This document shows positions 24,501 to 39,500 of a stretch of DNA of 64,000 bases, one piece after another (within the stretch, counting starts at the first letter, position 1; every line of letters begins with the position of its first letter). The position numbers and the translations under genes are program-made. The notes under the pieces are model-generated. The model was given only the letters and a program-made list of their open reading frames with translations. It ran no database searches and was not told the origin of the DNA. The stretch spans positions 186,001 through 250,000 of the forward strand of contig SSNU01000248.1 of the NCBI GenBank assembly GCA_012064415.1. The letters are read 5' to 3'. Origin of the DNA: Gyrodactylus bullatarudis. Taxonomy: Eukaryota; Platyhelminthes; Monogenea; Gyrodactylidea; Gyrodactylidae.

Positions 24501-27500
24501 AATTGTCCTTGATAAATACAAATAATTTAATTACCTATAACGGATCAAAGTAGTACTGCTCTTTGGATACATGATTAGATATTCCCCTCAGATCGATTAG
24601 AATAAACAGATTATGGGAGAATTTAGACTGAAACTGAATTCTTTGCTTAAAACTTGATATGAATAGTAATGACCTGGACTACAAAGATCACCTATCAACG
24701 ATATGATAAGATAAATCTTTGAGTATTATAACATCAAACTTCGCTTCAAATTATCTTTTTACGCTCCCGGAACGGAATTATAAAAAAATTTCAGAATTTC
24801 AACTTGAATTCACATTATTTCAAATAAGAATGACTTAAATCCTATTAAAATTAATTTTCATGAATATGAAAATTTCAACTATGCAACCTATAGATATCTT
24901 TCAGAATCAGTTGGAGTCAGCCCAAAAATTAGAGTGGACAAGAGGAGCAGATTTGCCCAGCAATGATTATAACTTATTATTAATAAGTGAAAAGAAACGG
25001 ACTTTAACAAAGATCACCGTGTTAGAATATGGATTTCAAAGAAAATATTTCGAGTATTTGATGAAGAATTTCAGTTTGAGTTAATTAATACTAAAATGCC
25101 GATATGTATTTACTAACGATCGAGAGAAAGACAAACTTCATGGAATATACCAGATATTCTTGATTCCGATAGGATAATTAAGGATCAAAATCATTTTGGG
25201 AAATAGTAGATATCAATGTGGTTAGAAAAATTGTTACAAATTATTGAATAGTGCAAATTATTATTAGCTATTAATGGAAATATCGATTGGACGGATAATA
25301 AATGAACTGTGATCATTATCTAGTATTCATTTGGAGAAGGACAAGCTGCTTGAATTTCGAATTTTTCTATAAAATAATCTGGGTACAGCAAAGATGTACG
25401 GGTGAAAGATTAATTCTTTATAAACTTATACAAGCCAAATCTATCTGTTCAGAAGAAATATATGAGTGAGTTTTATCACTTTTCTCTCCAATCTTGCTGT
25501 TTACTACATTTTATTTCGAATTCTTCAACCTTTACTATTTCTAAATTGATCCTTTAAGAAATTTAGATTACTCATTATTTCAATTTTTTTCTTTCTTTTA
25601 TAGATCAAATTAGACTATAATTGATTGCAATCATACGAAAATTTTAAAGAAAAGAAGAAATATTATTCATTAATAGATTCTGAGACGTTTAGATTCAGAT
25701 CAAAAATATTTTGAAAATATCGTGAATTAAAAAAAACGTTTTGAATTAGTTTAGCACTTGTTTGACGAATGGGTGAGCTGAATTCTTTCCTCATTCCAGA
25801 AGATTATTTGATCTTTTATCTAATTAGTAGTAAATGATGTATTTTTCAAGGCTCAGTTAAATAATAATTATAATGAGTTGCTTATATGATGTGTGATAGG
25901 AATAAGCCAGTGGAGTTTATGGGAACAGTATACCACCTCAGAGAAGTATCAGACAATCTTATAATTTCTTCGCAATAATTCTAATTGTAAGGAATCAGAT
26001 ATGCTAGAGTTAATTATATTGCTTATCAACAATTCTCTGCTATGTTCTCATAAGCAGACTCTCGGATTTAACTACAATCATATCGTCCTATATTCAGTTT
26101 AAGATAAAAGAAGCTGTAATTTTTAGGGTATGCAGCGCTGTGATAAATGGCTCTAGTCAAAAACTAATCAAAATACTATGAATAATTAATTTCTTTTTAT
26201 ACAATCAGCAAGTCAAAGTTGTATGTGATTTTATCGGAAGAACTTCTTATCAAGAGGTTGTATATCATACTTTGTTCGCCATCAATCGGAATTTGAAAAG
26301 CAGATGTATAAATTATATATATATATATATTATGCGAATCGATAAAGTTTGAAAATTGAATTTTACTCAATTTAAGAAATGCTATTCTCATTAGAGTAAA
26401 AGATAAAACATGGATTTGAAAGGATATTGATAGTTTATGATAAAGATAATGTTTACGTTATTTTTGAATTCATTGTACATTGTCCACTATATTTCATTCA
26501 AATGAATAATGACACAACTAGTAGTATTCAACATGATCAAGTAAAAATGAAGGAACACCTTTCTCTTTCTACACGAGAGAAATAAAACATTGAATTTCTA
26601 TAGAAAAATTAATTTCCCTCATTTAAGAGAATATATACATTTGTATATTCCAATTTAATTTCACTCTACAAACAAGTACATGAACAGACAAACATGAGAA
26701 TGTAGAATAGAGATAATTAACACCATTAGATTCTTTCCCTCTATTGATAACTAGACTATAGTACTGGAGTTGGTGTAGTGTCTCCTTTTAATGAATTTCA
26801 CATTTGGGAAAATAAAATATTGAACTGCCTATAGGTAGTAGGAGGAGAATTCTTAAATTTACAACAAATCCATATCTTATACAACATATATTATATTATA
26901 TATATGTTTTCCTACATTTCTCAATGAATAAAGAACAGAATAAAGTAGCTGCTTGATTGGTTGTAAAGTGAGTTAGCCTAGCAGTTGTAGTTACATAATA
27001 TTGTCTTCTTATGGTGGATTTTATTTTATTTATTAGGGGAGAATAAAAGAGAAAATTCAAGCCAATCGATTTTGATGAATTCCCTTGGCCATGCAAGTAG
27101 AAAAAGAATTATTGTATGATAAAGATCCAGTTTTGTCATGTGTGAGAAAAGATAAAAAAATCCTTTGAACGAATGCATTGTCCTTTTATCAAATGAAATC
27201 TACCTTAGATTTCTCAAGGTTTTAATTAGTTTTCATCCTCTCATTAGACCAGTCAATGGATGGTACTCTTTGAATAAATATGGGATGGTTAGCGAGGATC
27301 ATGATATTTTGATGTTTGGTGAGGTTTTCTGTTAGTAAAGTAAACAAGCCATGTTTGAGAATGATGAGAAACCTACTCTTTCATTGATACAAGGTCTAAG
27401 TGACTATCGCATGTTTTCCTCAAAATAGCCAGACTTTGAGCAGCTTTTTTAGATTTCTGAGAAAAACTCGAGGGCTGCAAATTCGGTTTTCTATTGCCAA

Positions 27501-30500
27501 TTTTCAGGATGAATTTATTATCCTGCATAATTGACTCTTTAACACACCAATAATCCCTGGGTAATAGAAAAGAGCTATTTTTATCCGCATCAAAATGTGT
27601 CAGAGGAGAAAGGCAATAAAGAATGTAATACTATTAATCCAAGATATCATTAACAAGATGGAATATATTGCTTTAGGGAATTATTATTCCACATTTATCT
27701 TGAAAGAGTGATCTAGCCAAAAAAATTATATTATTAAATTTAGTTGAGGATAATTGCACAGATTTTTCAAGCCTAGAACGTAAATTCGAGTAATTTTTAA
27801 CCCAAGATAATTTTATGGCTTAAATTATAATTCAGAAATATTTTTTTCGAGAAAAAAAAATCCACGTATACTATATAGTATAAGTACACCTATAGAAATG
27901 CAGTATGGACTATAGCATTAATTTTGCAAGCTTCTTAGACAAACTCAAGCTATCAATTGATTTAATCCAGAACTAATTATCCAAGAGAAGTAAATTTCCT
28001 CTTTTATGGAGACTCTCGAGAAATCACTGTCGGTAATTAATTTGTAAAATCAGAGAAGTGGAAAACGTAGAAAGTTACGATATTTCCATATACTCAGACA
28101 TTCTCTCTAGGATTTTGAGAATTCTCGTTTTTTTGTAAACCAATTCAAAAAGTAATGATTTTAAAAAAATTTGGAGACATTTTAAATTTCGAGCTGGCGC
28201 GATTTTTTCATTAAGAATTTTTTAATTGAAAATTTTTGTTGGTTTCAAGGTCTGAGAGGAATCAAATGTTATTTTTCTGGATCATCAATAGAAAAGAAGA
28301 ATAATTTTTGTTTGGTTCTAAACTTATAAGGAAGGTTACCTACCTCGGTAAGATTTAAATACAGTTACAATGAAAAATATTTCATGGCTTCCATTGGTCC
28401 ATTTTCTGATTGTATTTCAGCCCTCACTAGAGGAGGGGGGGATAAAAATAATTATTCACTAAACTATCATTTTGAACTGATCTTTCGCAGGTAAATGGAG
28501 TGTATTTTAAAATCTCTACGACCATTTTTGGTCTTCTTGTCTATTCTTAGTGGGAGGGTAGATCCCAATTATACAAAGAAACTGTTATGAGATCATAGAA
28601 AATTTCATCACATCGCCCTCCAACTCATGAAAAACAAAGTAAATTTTGCGCCAACTCGAAAATTTAAAAGAATTCATAAATAAACTTCAATAAAAGAAAA
28701 AAGATGATGCCAGTAATTTCACAAATACAGCCATTGTTTCGGGAATACTCATTAATGTGATAAAAATTTCCCAATGATTTGATCAGTGGTTGGTCAATGG
28801 TTCTGTTTGGGACTAGCTTTTTAATTATACAATATTTTTTCTTTGTAGGCCTCTTATTAGGTTGTGCACTAAGTAATGGGACTAAATACAAAACAGGATT
28901 TTATTGAAAAAAACTTAAGAAACATCAATTGAATATCAGTGAAATTGTTTAGAAAGGAATTAAATCCATGTTCTACCGCATCTTTTGATTTTTAATTATT
29001 GACCTTAAGAAAAGGTTCAAGAGATTATGAGACGGCTCAAGATGAGGACTTTAAGAGAAATGACCTATGAAATCAAAAGTGCTCCTCCTGAAGATAAGTT
29101 TTATCCTCTTTCCCGAAATGGGGTTTCGAGTTGTCCTGAAGAGATTTGGGTCCACAAAATCTCGGATAAAAATATCCGAGACTAAATGGCACCTGTATAC
29201 TCTAGAACTCTCAATCGGATCTTCAAAAAATGATTTATGCATATCTGGCAATCTGCCGATGATTTTATAAGGTCAAACAAATAGAGTGATTAATTATCTT
29301 TCTAATGGTACCAAATTTGTTAGAGTTCATATTAGTTTTCGAAGATAAAATTTTTGTTCTAGTTGGAGTTCCATTACTTATCGCAAAGCCTAATATCTGG
29401 ATTTCAGAAATTCTTCATCATATTCGAGTTTATGATTTTTATACAACTCAAAAATTTCCAGCTTTAGGATGTATTGGTTTTTACAGTAAATTAGAATGAT
29501 GGGTAATTCAGTGTTGTCAACGGATACACAAGCTCAAAAGTGAAATTTATTCAAGGAGAGAGATTGTCTAGTTAATATAAAGATGCGAATTTATGATTGC
29601 TACAGAATTCCTAATTTAGTCATCAAGATATCGAGTTTGATCAAGATTTTTCTTCATATCGTGAAAGAGGGCCTCATGGTCTAGATTCCTAAAAATCTTG
29701 ATCAAATTCGATTTCTTGACGAAAGAGAATTTTATAGATTTTATCTTCATATTAACTAGATGCAGATTTGAGTAGATTAAAGAGAAGTTTTTTTATTTAA
29801 TAATACTCACCCCTTGTTATGATCGTCGAGGTTGGAGTTGTTCAGATTAATACCTGATGTGATACCGGAATGTTGATGTAATTGTTTACCAGTTGACGAT
29901 GATGAAGAAGAGGAAATCATCTCTGTGGAGGAGGATTGTGTTCTGTCGATTTTAATCTTTTTAGAATTGTTGGCATCATCATCGTCTTTTTTCATCAGGG
30001 CCAGTGTTGCTTTAGCAGCCAGGGCAACAGCGACTAGAGAAAAGTCTTTTTGCTTCTTTTCGCCCTCATCTTCAATGTCAACAAAGATGTTTTCATTGAG
30101 CTCTTTATTCTTGATAAGATTGGCCCATTGTTTAGCTTGTGAATTATTGAATTGATTATTGTCGACTGGACCATCCTCAGAGCTAAAAGCATCTTTTGAT
30201 TTATTATCTGAATCGGAAATCTGGGATATTTCCTTTGCGCAGAAATATTTTATTGCATTCGGTTGTCTGCCTATTCGACTGCCTGTGTGTGAACAAAATA
30301 GATTAGGAATTTATTACTGAATTATTCATCAGATTCAAATCCAAAGATATACACACAGATGCGCGCGCGCGTAAAATAACTATAGTCGGGGGAAGTTTAG
30401 AGTATTCGATTTGGTCAATAAACTTGATAGAATATCTTGACAAAAGAAATTCAAATATCTACTGTGTATATCGTCTCAGAAAAATTTCACAAAAAATCGA

Positions 30501-33500
30501 TTTAGACAAGTGAGTTTCTCAGCCAAGAATACAATAGAACAATGTTGAGTATTAACACAGGTTAGGAATGTAATATTTTGAAATAAAATGGAATATAATG
30601 ACTATTGCATGGAGAAGCATGTAAGGATTTAAGCTGAAACCCAATAGATTATCACGTGCACAATTCTTAATCAAACAATAATTGAAGAAAGTATGATTGA
30701 AAAGAACACCTTTAAATATTTTACATGGATTAGTTAAATTCGATAAAACGAATAATTTAGATTAATATCTACATTTATTATTTCTCAAGATTTTCACTTG
30801 TAAAAATGGAAAATTAACAACTTATACATCGTATATTATTCATGATAGAGAGCTACATCAATTAGAATGCCAAAGAGGTGTATTTAAAATTAACATCAGT
30901 GCATTCGAGATGAGAGGTGAAAATTATTCAGGTCATTGTGCCGATAGGAAGAAAATGTTGTATGACAATGCCCAGATAAGCGATATGATTTTTCTTCAAG
31001 AATTATTATTATTATTATTATTACAATAAAAATGAGAAGGAAATTCCCAGCTTGTTTACTTTCTGGGGTAAAAAGCGGAAGAAAGCAAAAGTTAACAAAA
31101 GGAATTAAATTTTTTTGTGTTAGCTTACCATTTTTAGTCATTCCAACACGAAAGCATCGTTCTAGTCGACAACTTTTACATATATTCCTATTGGCTGGAG
31201 TGATGGGACAATTTCCATTACCTGTACATTCTAGTTTAATATTAGATAGGATTGTGCGTCTGAAGAATCCCTAGAAAAAAAGAAATTTATACATTTTAAT
31301 TAGAGATTGTTTCATTAGTCAAAGATGACACCGAAAAGGTCTCATTTTAAACTATTCCTCTCTTAAATCAATCATTGAAGAATCAAATTTCTTATCATTC
31401 GAATCATCATGTAGACAAAATCAATACAGCTTAGTGAAGCAATATGTTTTTGGATCAAAATGTTAACAATAAACTTTGGTATAAAAAGTATCCATGTAAT
31501 ACATGTAGACTTGGTGTTCATCTTCTTATTTTTCTTGGCCTATTTGTATTATATTGAAGGAGATGGATATTAAGTAATCTCGTTTTTGTATATTCCCTTA
31601 AGAAATGTGTTTAAATTATGAATTTTTTCTCACATGTGAGGTAAGTTTGTTTATTTGTTGAAAAATCTTCGTAAAGATTAAAATCACAGTCCTTCAAAGA
31701 ACATTGAAAAAAGATTTGATAAAAGAGATTAGAGAAAGACAAATATCTTTTGTTCATGAAAATCTTTAATTGTCCCTCAATATTGATTTAAAATGAAATT
31801 TCGATCTAAATACAAAGGTTCAAGAGAGTCCAATAACTCAAAATTTAATATTTTTTTCGTAGTATAAATTATACTGTATAATTCATTGAAGAATGATGGC
31901 GCAAATTTGAAATATTTTCTTTTGCGTTTGTAATAATTGGAAAATTTTTCCGATACAAAATCTTGAACTTGCGCCAAAATGTTTTGAATGAATTTTACTA
32001 TGAGAAATTAAGAATTTACAATAAAATTAAAATTAGAAGAGTAAATCTATATTAGAAGACAAGGGTTGCCTGATTTCCTCAAAAATATTTTGAGCTTGCT
32101 GACTCGAAGTCATGCTATTGTTAAGAACGAACGAAAGATTATTGGTTAATAAAGCTTTATTTTCGTCGGTTCTCTTCAGACCAAACACTGACTTTAGATA
32201 TATTTATATACATGCAAGATTAAGGAACATTATAAAATCTGACGAATAGCAATTAATCATCCAAGATTGACCAATGGGGGTTGAGTGTGCTCATACTCTT
32301 GGGGCTGTGAGGAATACATCTATTGTCTGATTGTTAGTTGGTAATCGTTTTCTCTGTTTCCCCTTTCTTTTTTGTTGCTTAGGGAAAGAAAAAGAAATCT
32401 GTCGACATCATCTAAGCAACAAAAAAGAAAGGGGAAACAGAGAAAACGATTACCAACTAAAAATCAGACAATAGATGTATTCCTCACAGCCCCAAGAGTA
32501 TGAGCACACTCAACCCCCATTGGTCAATCTTGGATGATTAATTGCTATTCGTCAGATTTTATAATGTTCCTTAATCTTGCATGTATATAAATATATCTAA
32601 AGTCAGTGTTTGGTCTGAAGAGAACCGACGAAAATAAAGCTTTATTAACCAATAATCCTTCGTTCGTTCTTAACTATAGCATGACTTCGAGTCAGCAAGC
32701 TCAAAAAAAATCTATATTTAAAAATGATTATGATGAGTACATGAGTATAAAAAAGAAAAAATTTAAAAATCTTAAAGAGTTTTTAGAACATAATAATATA
32801 AGAATCTAAAAAGTAATTCAAAAATCATTCTGGTTACTGGTGAAGGTCTGGATAAAGGAGAGTTCGAGTTTAATCTAACTTGCTACGAATATTTTGCATT
32901 ATAGATTTTATCACAATCCTAAATTTTATACTTATCATTAATCGATTCATAAGATGAAAGTGGAAAAGTTTTTTTATACAATTGGTGTCTGAAGTTATAA
33001 TTATCCTCGATCGGAGAAGAAGTTATAAGGAAATTTTTTTACAATAAAAGCATATCTTCAAACCCAGAGAAACTGAAGACCAGAGGCTAAAATAATTGTG
33101 AAATAATTGCCATCATCCTATTTCTTAATTCAAATTTTCAGTAGATTTTGCAACATTTCAAATAAAAATAGGGTTTATAGAGAAGATTCAGTTTTTTTAA
33201 AGATGTTGAGAGAAATTTCTGAAGAATTTTAATGATTTGATTTCCAAAATGAGCTTTACTCGGTTATAGCAAAATAATTCGATCAAGACATGGAATATTT
33301 TTGGGAGAAAATAGAGAATCTTACAACTCATTACTAAATATAATGCAATATATGTGTTATTATTACTATACATCATCTTGAAACATAAAAAAGTTTAGTA
33401 TCATCTCATAAGTGTAAATTCCTTATCAGATGTGACTTGAATACTGATATCAATTACTAATTATATAACTAAAGTAATTATAATTGTGGAATTTATAATA

Positions 33501-36500
33501 AGAGAAATATCCTGCTGAAAGCATCCGTATCTACAACATTGCATAATAATGATGATGGTAATTACTATGCAGATATGATACGAAAAAAATATCAAATATC
33601 AGTCAATCAAAATGTAAATATAGATTAGAATCATGATAATCTTTTCGAGGTAAAATAGGGGAGAAACATTTGGCATATGCTCCCTTCCACACCATCCATT
33701 CACATCATCATGGATGATATCTTTTTTTAGAAAGAAACAAGTTTATTGCAATATACCAAAGTACTGTATTATACATTATTAGATAACATACAATGCCTAT
33801 TATACATTGGATAGGATTTTCTGTCCATACATCAAACATACTACTACAACTGAAAAGTAATAACCATAGGCTAGACTAATATTTAGAGACTTAAAATAGA
33901 AATATAGAAATTTTCATGATTTCTTTATCTTTATGATTAGAATAGAGTTGATATGTCTGGTATGAATAATATATACAATTTTCGATTCAAATTCTATTCG
34001 TGCCATGGGAAGAATAGTATTTGATTCAACCTGTGTTTTGATTCGATACAGAAAATTAAACAAACATCGCCTTCGAGTTGAAACTTGGCTATTTTGAATA
34101 TGATGAATAGAATTTCAATATGAACTAGCCGGTATCATCCTTTTTTCACTGAGCTTTCTGATAACCGAGAAAAATTTTCTCCTATTAAAAAATTACATTT
34201 CTCCTTTTTAATTAACACAATCCTAGTTTATATCGGATAGAATTTCAGATAAAATTCTTATTTCTCATTGGTAGATTTATCTTTGCTATTTTCTTTCGAG
34301 AAATATGCTCCCCAAGTATCTCCCCTATTAATATGTTAATAAGGTTTGTATGTATACAGCCTACGAATCTACAATTATTCTTAGTTCAAGAGTTATCGAT
34401 CAAGAATTCTATCATTTTTTGATCCAAATGATGGTTTTCAATGAACAATGTTCATAGGATTGCATATTTAAATTGTAAATTAATTTCTTCAAAGAATAGT
34501 ACGTGTCAGACGAATGATTATATAAAGTTGGTTGATATGAAGTTGTGAATCTATGATTTTTACAGATATCTCGATTAATGATTAAGATTAGACAAGAAAG
34601 CTGATAGCACCGTCAAGTTATCGACAGTTGGACCATTTTCGAGAGATTTTAAATTGTCGAAATTTCATTGATTTTCAAGTAGTGAAAATGATCAAAAAAA
34701 CGAAATTCCACTCCCAAACGATAATAAGGTCAGATTCAGTCAAATTGATATTCTTGTCTAATTTTAATCCTGAAAAACCTCTTTCGATCACCCTATAGTA
34801 TTCAAATCAATTAAAAATTTTCAGCTCAAATTTCGAAAAAATGGGATTTTGGCGACAAATGGGAATTTGAAAAATGACCATATTTTTCATAAAAATAATT
34901 TTTTTCAGATTTTTTTTCTTCAAATGGTAAAAGTGGGCGGCATGAGTAGGATTCCAGAAAATCTTTAAAAAATTTGAATTCTTGATGAAAATATCGAGAT
35001 TTCTGTAAAAATCATAGATTCCCAACTTCATATCAATTAGCTTTAGCTCATTCCAATTTGCTATAGCAGTTTGAGCAGTTTTGATATCAAAAATAATGGT
35101 TTCATCTGATTTTTAGGAAATGAATTCATATTTATTTGGAAGGATGAATCCGTACCAAAATTATCATGTACATGAAAGAATGAATAGGTATATGTATTTG
35201 TTTCATACGATAAATTTGGGCATAGTATATATGTCTCACATGTAAAAGTAACTAATGGAGATATTCTATACATGCAAAAAGAGTAAAAATTGAAACAAAT
35301 TGGTTACAGTAAGTAATTAAGAATTATCCTTGGAAGATTGATTTTCTCATGTGATAGAAGATATGGCAATTAAAAAATTCTCATAATATACTTCTACTGC
35401 TAGTAAAAACCAAGAATAACATTGACAGAATATAGAATAATTCTCTCTTTCTCGTTCCAAGGTCAATAACAGTGTGTCAGTATTGTCGTGAATTGTACTA
35501 TCATCAATATTGTTGAGTATTTTATCAAATTAAACTTTTCTCGTTTTATAATCGCACAAATGATTGAGGAGGTAGAAGAGAGTAGCAAAATTGAATAAAT
35601 AACTTGGTATTTGGTAATGTACAAGGCCTGGGCATTTTATTCATGCCAAATGTTCTACTTGGAATAAAGTTGGGAATCTATGAGTTTTACAAAAATCTAA
35701 ATTTTTATCAAGAATCCATATGTAATCAAGATTTTTTTTGGAGTCCAGATCATGTTGAAGAAAAATCTTTTGAAAAAAATTATTATTTTTGAGAATGGTA
35801 GATTTTTTCATTGACTTCAGAATTAGACAAGAAAGACCCACCGTTTTGACAGATGTTTGATTATCAAAACTCAAAAAGCTCATTTCAAAACTTATTTGGG
35901 CCAAGATTTGAACTTTGAATGTGATAATTTTAGCTGTCAAAATGCTATTTTTGTTAAATTTGATGTAATAAAATTTGTAATATTAGAAAAATTTCGCTCT
36001 TATTAAAAATTCAATCTAAACTTTTCCAACTCTTTTCATTGCTGAGTGAAAAATGCATTTTATTTGCCAAATTTTGCTATTTTGTACAGCTGAACCTGAC
36101 AATTTTTTTCATCATCTTATTCAGCAAGCCTTGGACACTAAGCCATTTATTCTTGCTACCAAAGCAGAAATTAGACTTCTGTATTGTAAAACCAGCCTCC
36201 CTTAACCCTCATCTGGAAATTGGGTCTAACCCTATTTCAATTTTCAATAATTCTCGAATTTTCTATTCTTCAAGAAAGGTTTTATCTATTAATGTTGTGT
36301 TCAATTTGTGTCGAAAGACCCATAAGTGTTTACATTAAAAATATTTTTATTGAAACACGAAAAAATTATTTATCTCGACCAATCAGAATGCAGCAAGTGA
36401 TTTCTATACATATAGATAGGAAAAAAAGTGAGTTTTTGTGAAAATTTGAAAATTCACTGTTAATACTTAATCAGTGGGTAAATATTCGTGTTCCAATAAA

Positions 36501-39500
36501 AATAAGATGTTTCAATAGAAATATTTTTACTGTAAACTCAAACGGGACGTCCCATTTGTGTCGAAAAAAACAGGGGGTGGGGGACACATTTTCCTCTCTG
36601 CCCCTTTTCGGGTTTACTTGTATTTTCTTTTTTTGTTTATTTTTTAAGGTTGAAAATAAAGTATACGGTATATGAAGATGTATGTTCTTTACAGGTATTC
36701 AAGAAATTTCAAACAGATACAGCATATTGAGTGCTTGAATTGAAGAAATAAAGAGAAATTCAAAATTTAATAACTTTTTTCCTTTAAACTTCATATTTTC
36801 ATGGAGCCCCTCACTCGAAAGGATAGTTAATTCGCATCAAATAATATGAGGATTCAATTGGATTTAAGGCTTCTTGTTATGGAGCATAACTTTGTTTCAT
36901 TCAAGTTCACTTTATTTAATCTTTTTAAAGATACTTAACTTCTAAAACTAAAAATTTCCATTGTTCATACGAAAAAATGACTGTTATCAGCAGTTTAAAA
37001 TGCCTTTCAGTAATAGTTTTAGTAAATAAAATTCAATACAATATTTTGATTGAATAAAACAATCTAATTTAGTGTTCAAATCAAGCAGGTATGTAAAGAA
37101 CATACATCTTCATATACCGTATACTTTATTTTCAACCTTAAAAATAAATAAAAAAAGAAAATACATGTAAACCCGAAAAGGGGCAGAGAGGAAAATGTGT
37201 CCCCCACCCCCTGTTTTTTTCGACACAAATGGGACGTCCCGTTTGAGTTTAAACACATATGGGACTTTCGACACAAATAGGACGCAACATTAAAAAAACA
37301 AGACACAATGTTTTTCTGTGTAATAATCCTGTTTGTGATGATCATTCAAAAGTTTTATACGAATTATTTGTACAATAAATTCAAGCTATTTTACTTTCAT
37401 CCGTTTGAGGGTTAAATTAATATCATCCTTTACTAACTTCAATTTAGAGAATCTTGAAAAGAATTTTTTATTACTACTTAATGATATACTTGTGATACTG
37501 AATAAATTACCAATATTTTGCTAATAATTGCTATTTTTGAAAGCCCTAGTGATAATAGAAAATATACCAATTGTACTAAACCTCATTTGACGAATGTTTT
37601 TTTCAACTTTTTAATCTGACTCGGAATCCACAAATATATACAATATATTTGAGCCCTTTTATAATATATAGGATCAAGTTTATCTAAAAGATTTGTCTAA
37701 AAGATTGGAGTTGAAAAAAACTCCTCAAGAAGGAAACCAGTGCTCTAAAATGGAGACTCTGAGGATTTGAAATATATTCAAGGAATGTACTTCTATACTA
37801 CTCTTAGTATAGTTGTACTCTTGAGATACTCTTCCTTCTTTCTACATTTTGCTACAAATGCTGTTTAATAATAATAATAATACTCATTGAAATAGATAGA
37901 ATGTATATAAATCAGGGCTATGTGAGAGGGTGGGGATCTATTTTTTCAAGTTTTCCGTTTCTCCTACTACCTTGCTACTAATATTATAGACAATAGTAGT
38001 AGTCTGCAATAAAATAGATGAAGACAAAAATAGACAGAATAGAGGGAATCGAATTCGAATTATAAGATTTCCTTGAAAGAATCTCCTTATTATTTGTCTT
38101 TCATTCTCTCATAGCATATGGATTTTATTAATTTTTCCTGCTTTCTTCTCTCTCCTCTCTCAACATCTACATCCTTTGAAGGGGGAATAAATTTTGAATT
38201 GAAAGGAAAAGAATTAGGATCGAATTAAAGGCATACATGCACACAAACACATGTGTTTGTCTGTGTGAGAAATTTGAGAGACCAATTCTATATTGAATTA
38301 ATGGAGGAGAGAGAGAGATGATCCCAGCATGTATGAAAGAGATCAAACAGAGCAATGGGAATTTATGATTTTTCAGAAAAAATTTCTCAATTTTTTTCAT
38401 CTCAAGAGCTCGATATCTAGATCATAAGGCCCACTTTTACTACATAAAAGAAAAAAAGTCAATTTTTAAGAAAATTATGGCATATTTCAAATTTTTGAAT
38501 TGGCATTAAATTTCCATTTTTAAGCATAAAGTTGGGTCATTTTGAAATTCTAGGGTTTTCTAAAAAATCTTGATCAGATTCGATTTTTTGATGAAAAAAA
38601 TTTAGATTTTTGTAAAAATCATCAATTCTCATCTCCAAATCAACAAGTTTAACCAAATGAACCTTGGAGAATCGAAAAAATTGAGGGGATGCTTTACTTA
38701 TGGAAATTATTATTCATAAAGATGCCTCGGACATTGTGTTGAGGCCTGTATTATTGTGCAAATTCGAATATTTTGAATACAACCTCAGTATGGATAAAAA
38801 AATTAAGGATCATGAATTTCTACCTGCTTTGTTGTTCAAGTCTGTTAGATTAGTTTTGGTCATGAGTTATTTTGAGGATTATTATCAAATTTTACATAAC
38901 TTTAGCGGCCTAAAACTCGATTTTCTCATGCTTGGAAAAAAGTTTAGATGGAATAAATGGACTTACTTTGCATCCTTCACATGTGATAGCCCCGAAGTGA
39001 AAACCTGAAGAAGCCCCTCCACAAACACGACATGGAATTTTGGAAATTTTACAAGAGTTATTTTCCTTTGGAGCTGTATTTAGTAAATCATAAAATCAAT
39101 ATTTTAAATGTTAAAAACTCATTTATTCCAAGGTTTTTATTAATAAAGATCAACGATGAACAACTATAAACTTCATTATATTGGCTTTTTAAGGTGATAT
39201 AAGATTTAAACATTTATAATGATAAGTGATCACTGATCACGGATCAAAAATAAGTACATATCAAATATTGAGCTATTGTAAAGACCTCGAAATATTTTTA
39301 ATAACAATACAATTAGTCAATTAAGAAAGATGAAGATTATCGAAATTAATTGATTCAAGATAATCAATTAAATGAAAAATGCTTACACATGAGAGACATG
39401 CCTATTTCAATGCACTTTTTATAGCGACAATGTGCACATTTGCCGCGGCCAGGCCCAATAACTCTACATTTTCCGCCAAGAGGACATGATGTTGTAGCCA

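Larger units (their letters stand above)
23373..29810 (-). other. Receptor intron 5 (6.4 kb)
   Basis: Intron between the hinge exons. It contains a Penelope 3' fragment (about 25390-25610), a TA microsatellite (about 26308-26331), repeat pieces at about 28130-28690 and a short family-B copy at 29568-29759. Frames at 24860, 29067 and 29305 show no recognisable domain. Confidence 0.55.
31271..38966 (-). other. Receptor intron 3 (7.7 kb) splitting the second DBD
   Basis: It lies exactly between the two zinc modules of DBD2. It contains two large foldbacks (32088-32704, 36289-37293), a full family-B MITE (34525-35044), further B fragments (35660-35800, 38350-38645) and family-C scraps near 31960-32010 and 33130-33180. 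No host exon is seen inside. Confidence 0.6.

Noticed and set aside
24860..25084. 74-codon frame near a Penelope fragment
   Set aside because: It could be an eroded part of the retroelement, but I found no RT or nuclease motif, so it is not called.
29067..29499. Two neighbouring short frames (67 and 64 codons) in receptor intron 5
   Set aside because: The end of the second overlaps a repeat-like motif (GTTTATGATTTTTATACAAC); there is no recognisable domain and no splice linkage.
32606..32809. 67-codon frame starting in the right arm of the foldback
   Set aside because: It begins inside one inverted arm and runs out into flanking A+T-rich DNA, with no domain and no homologue in the mirror arm.
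38700..39008. 102-codon + strand frame overlapping the third receptor exon
   Set aside because: Its right part is antisense to the DBD2 exon. Only a faint RNase H resemblance remains in the left part, noted as a weak feature only.
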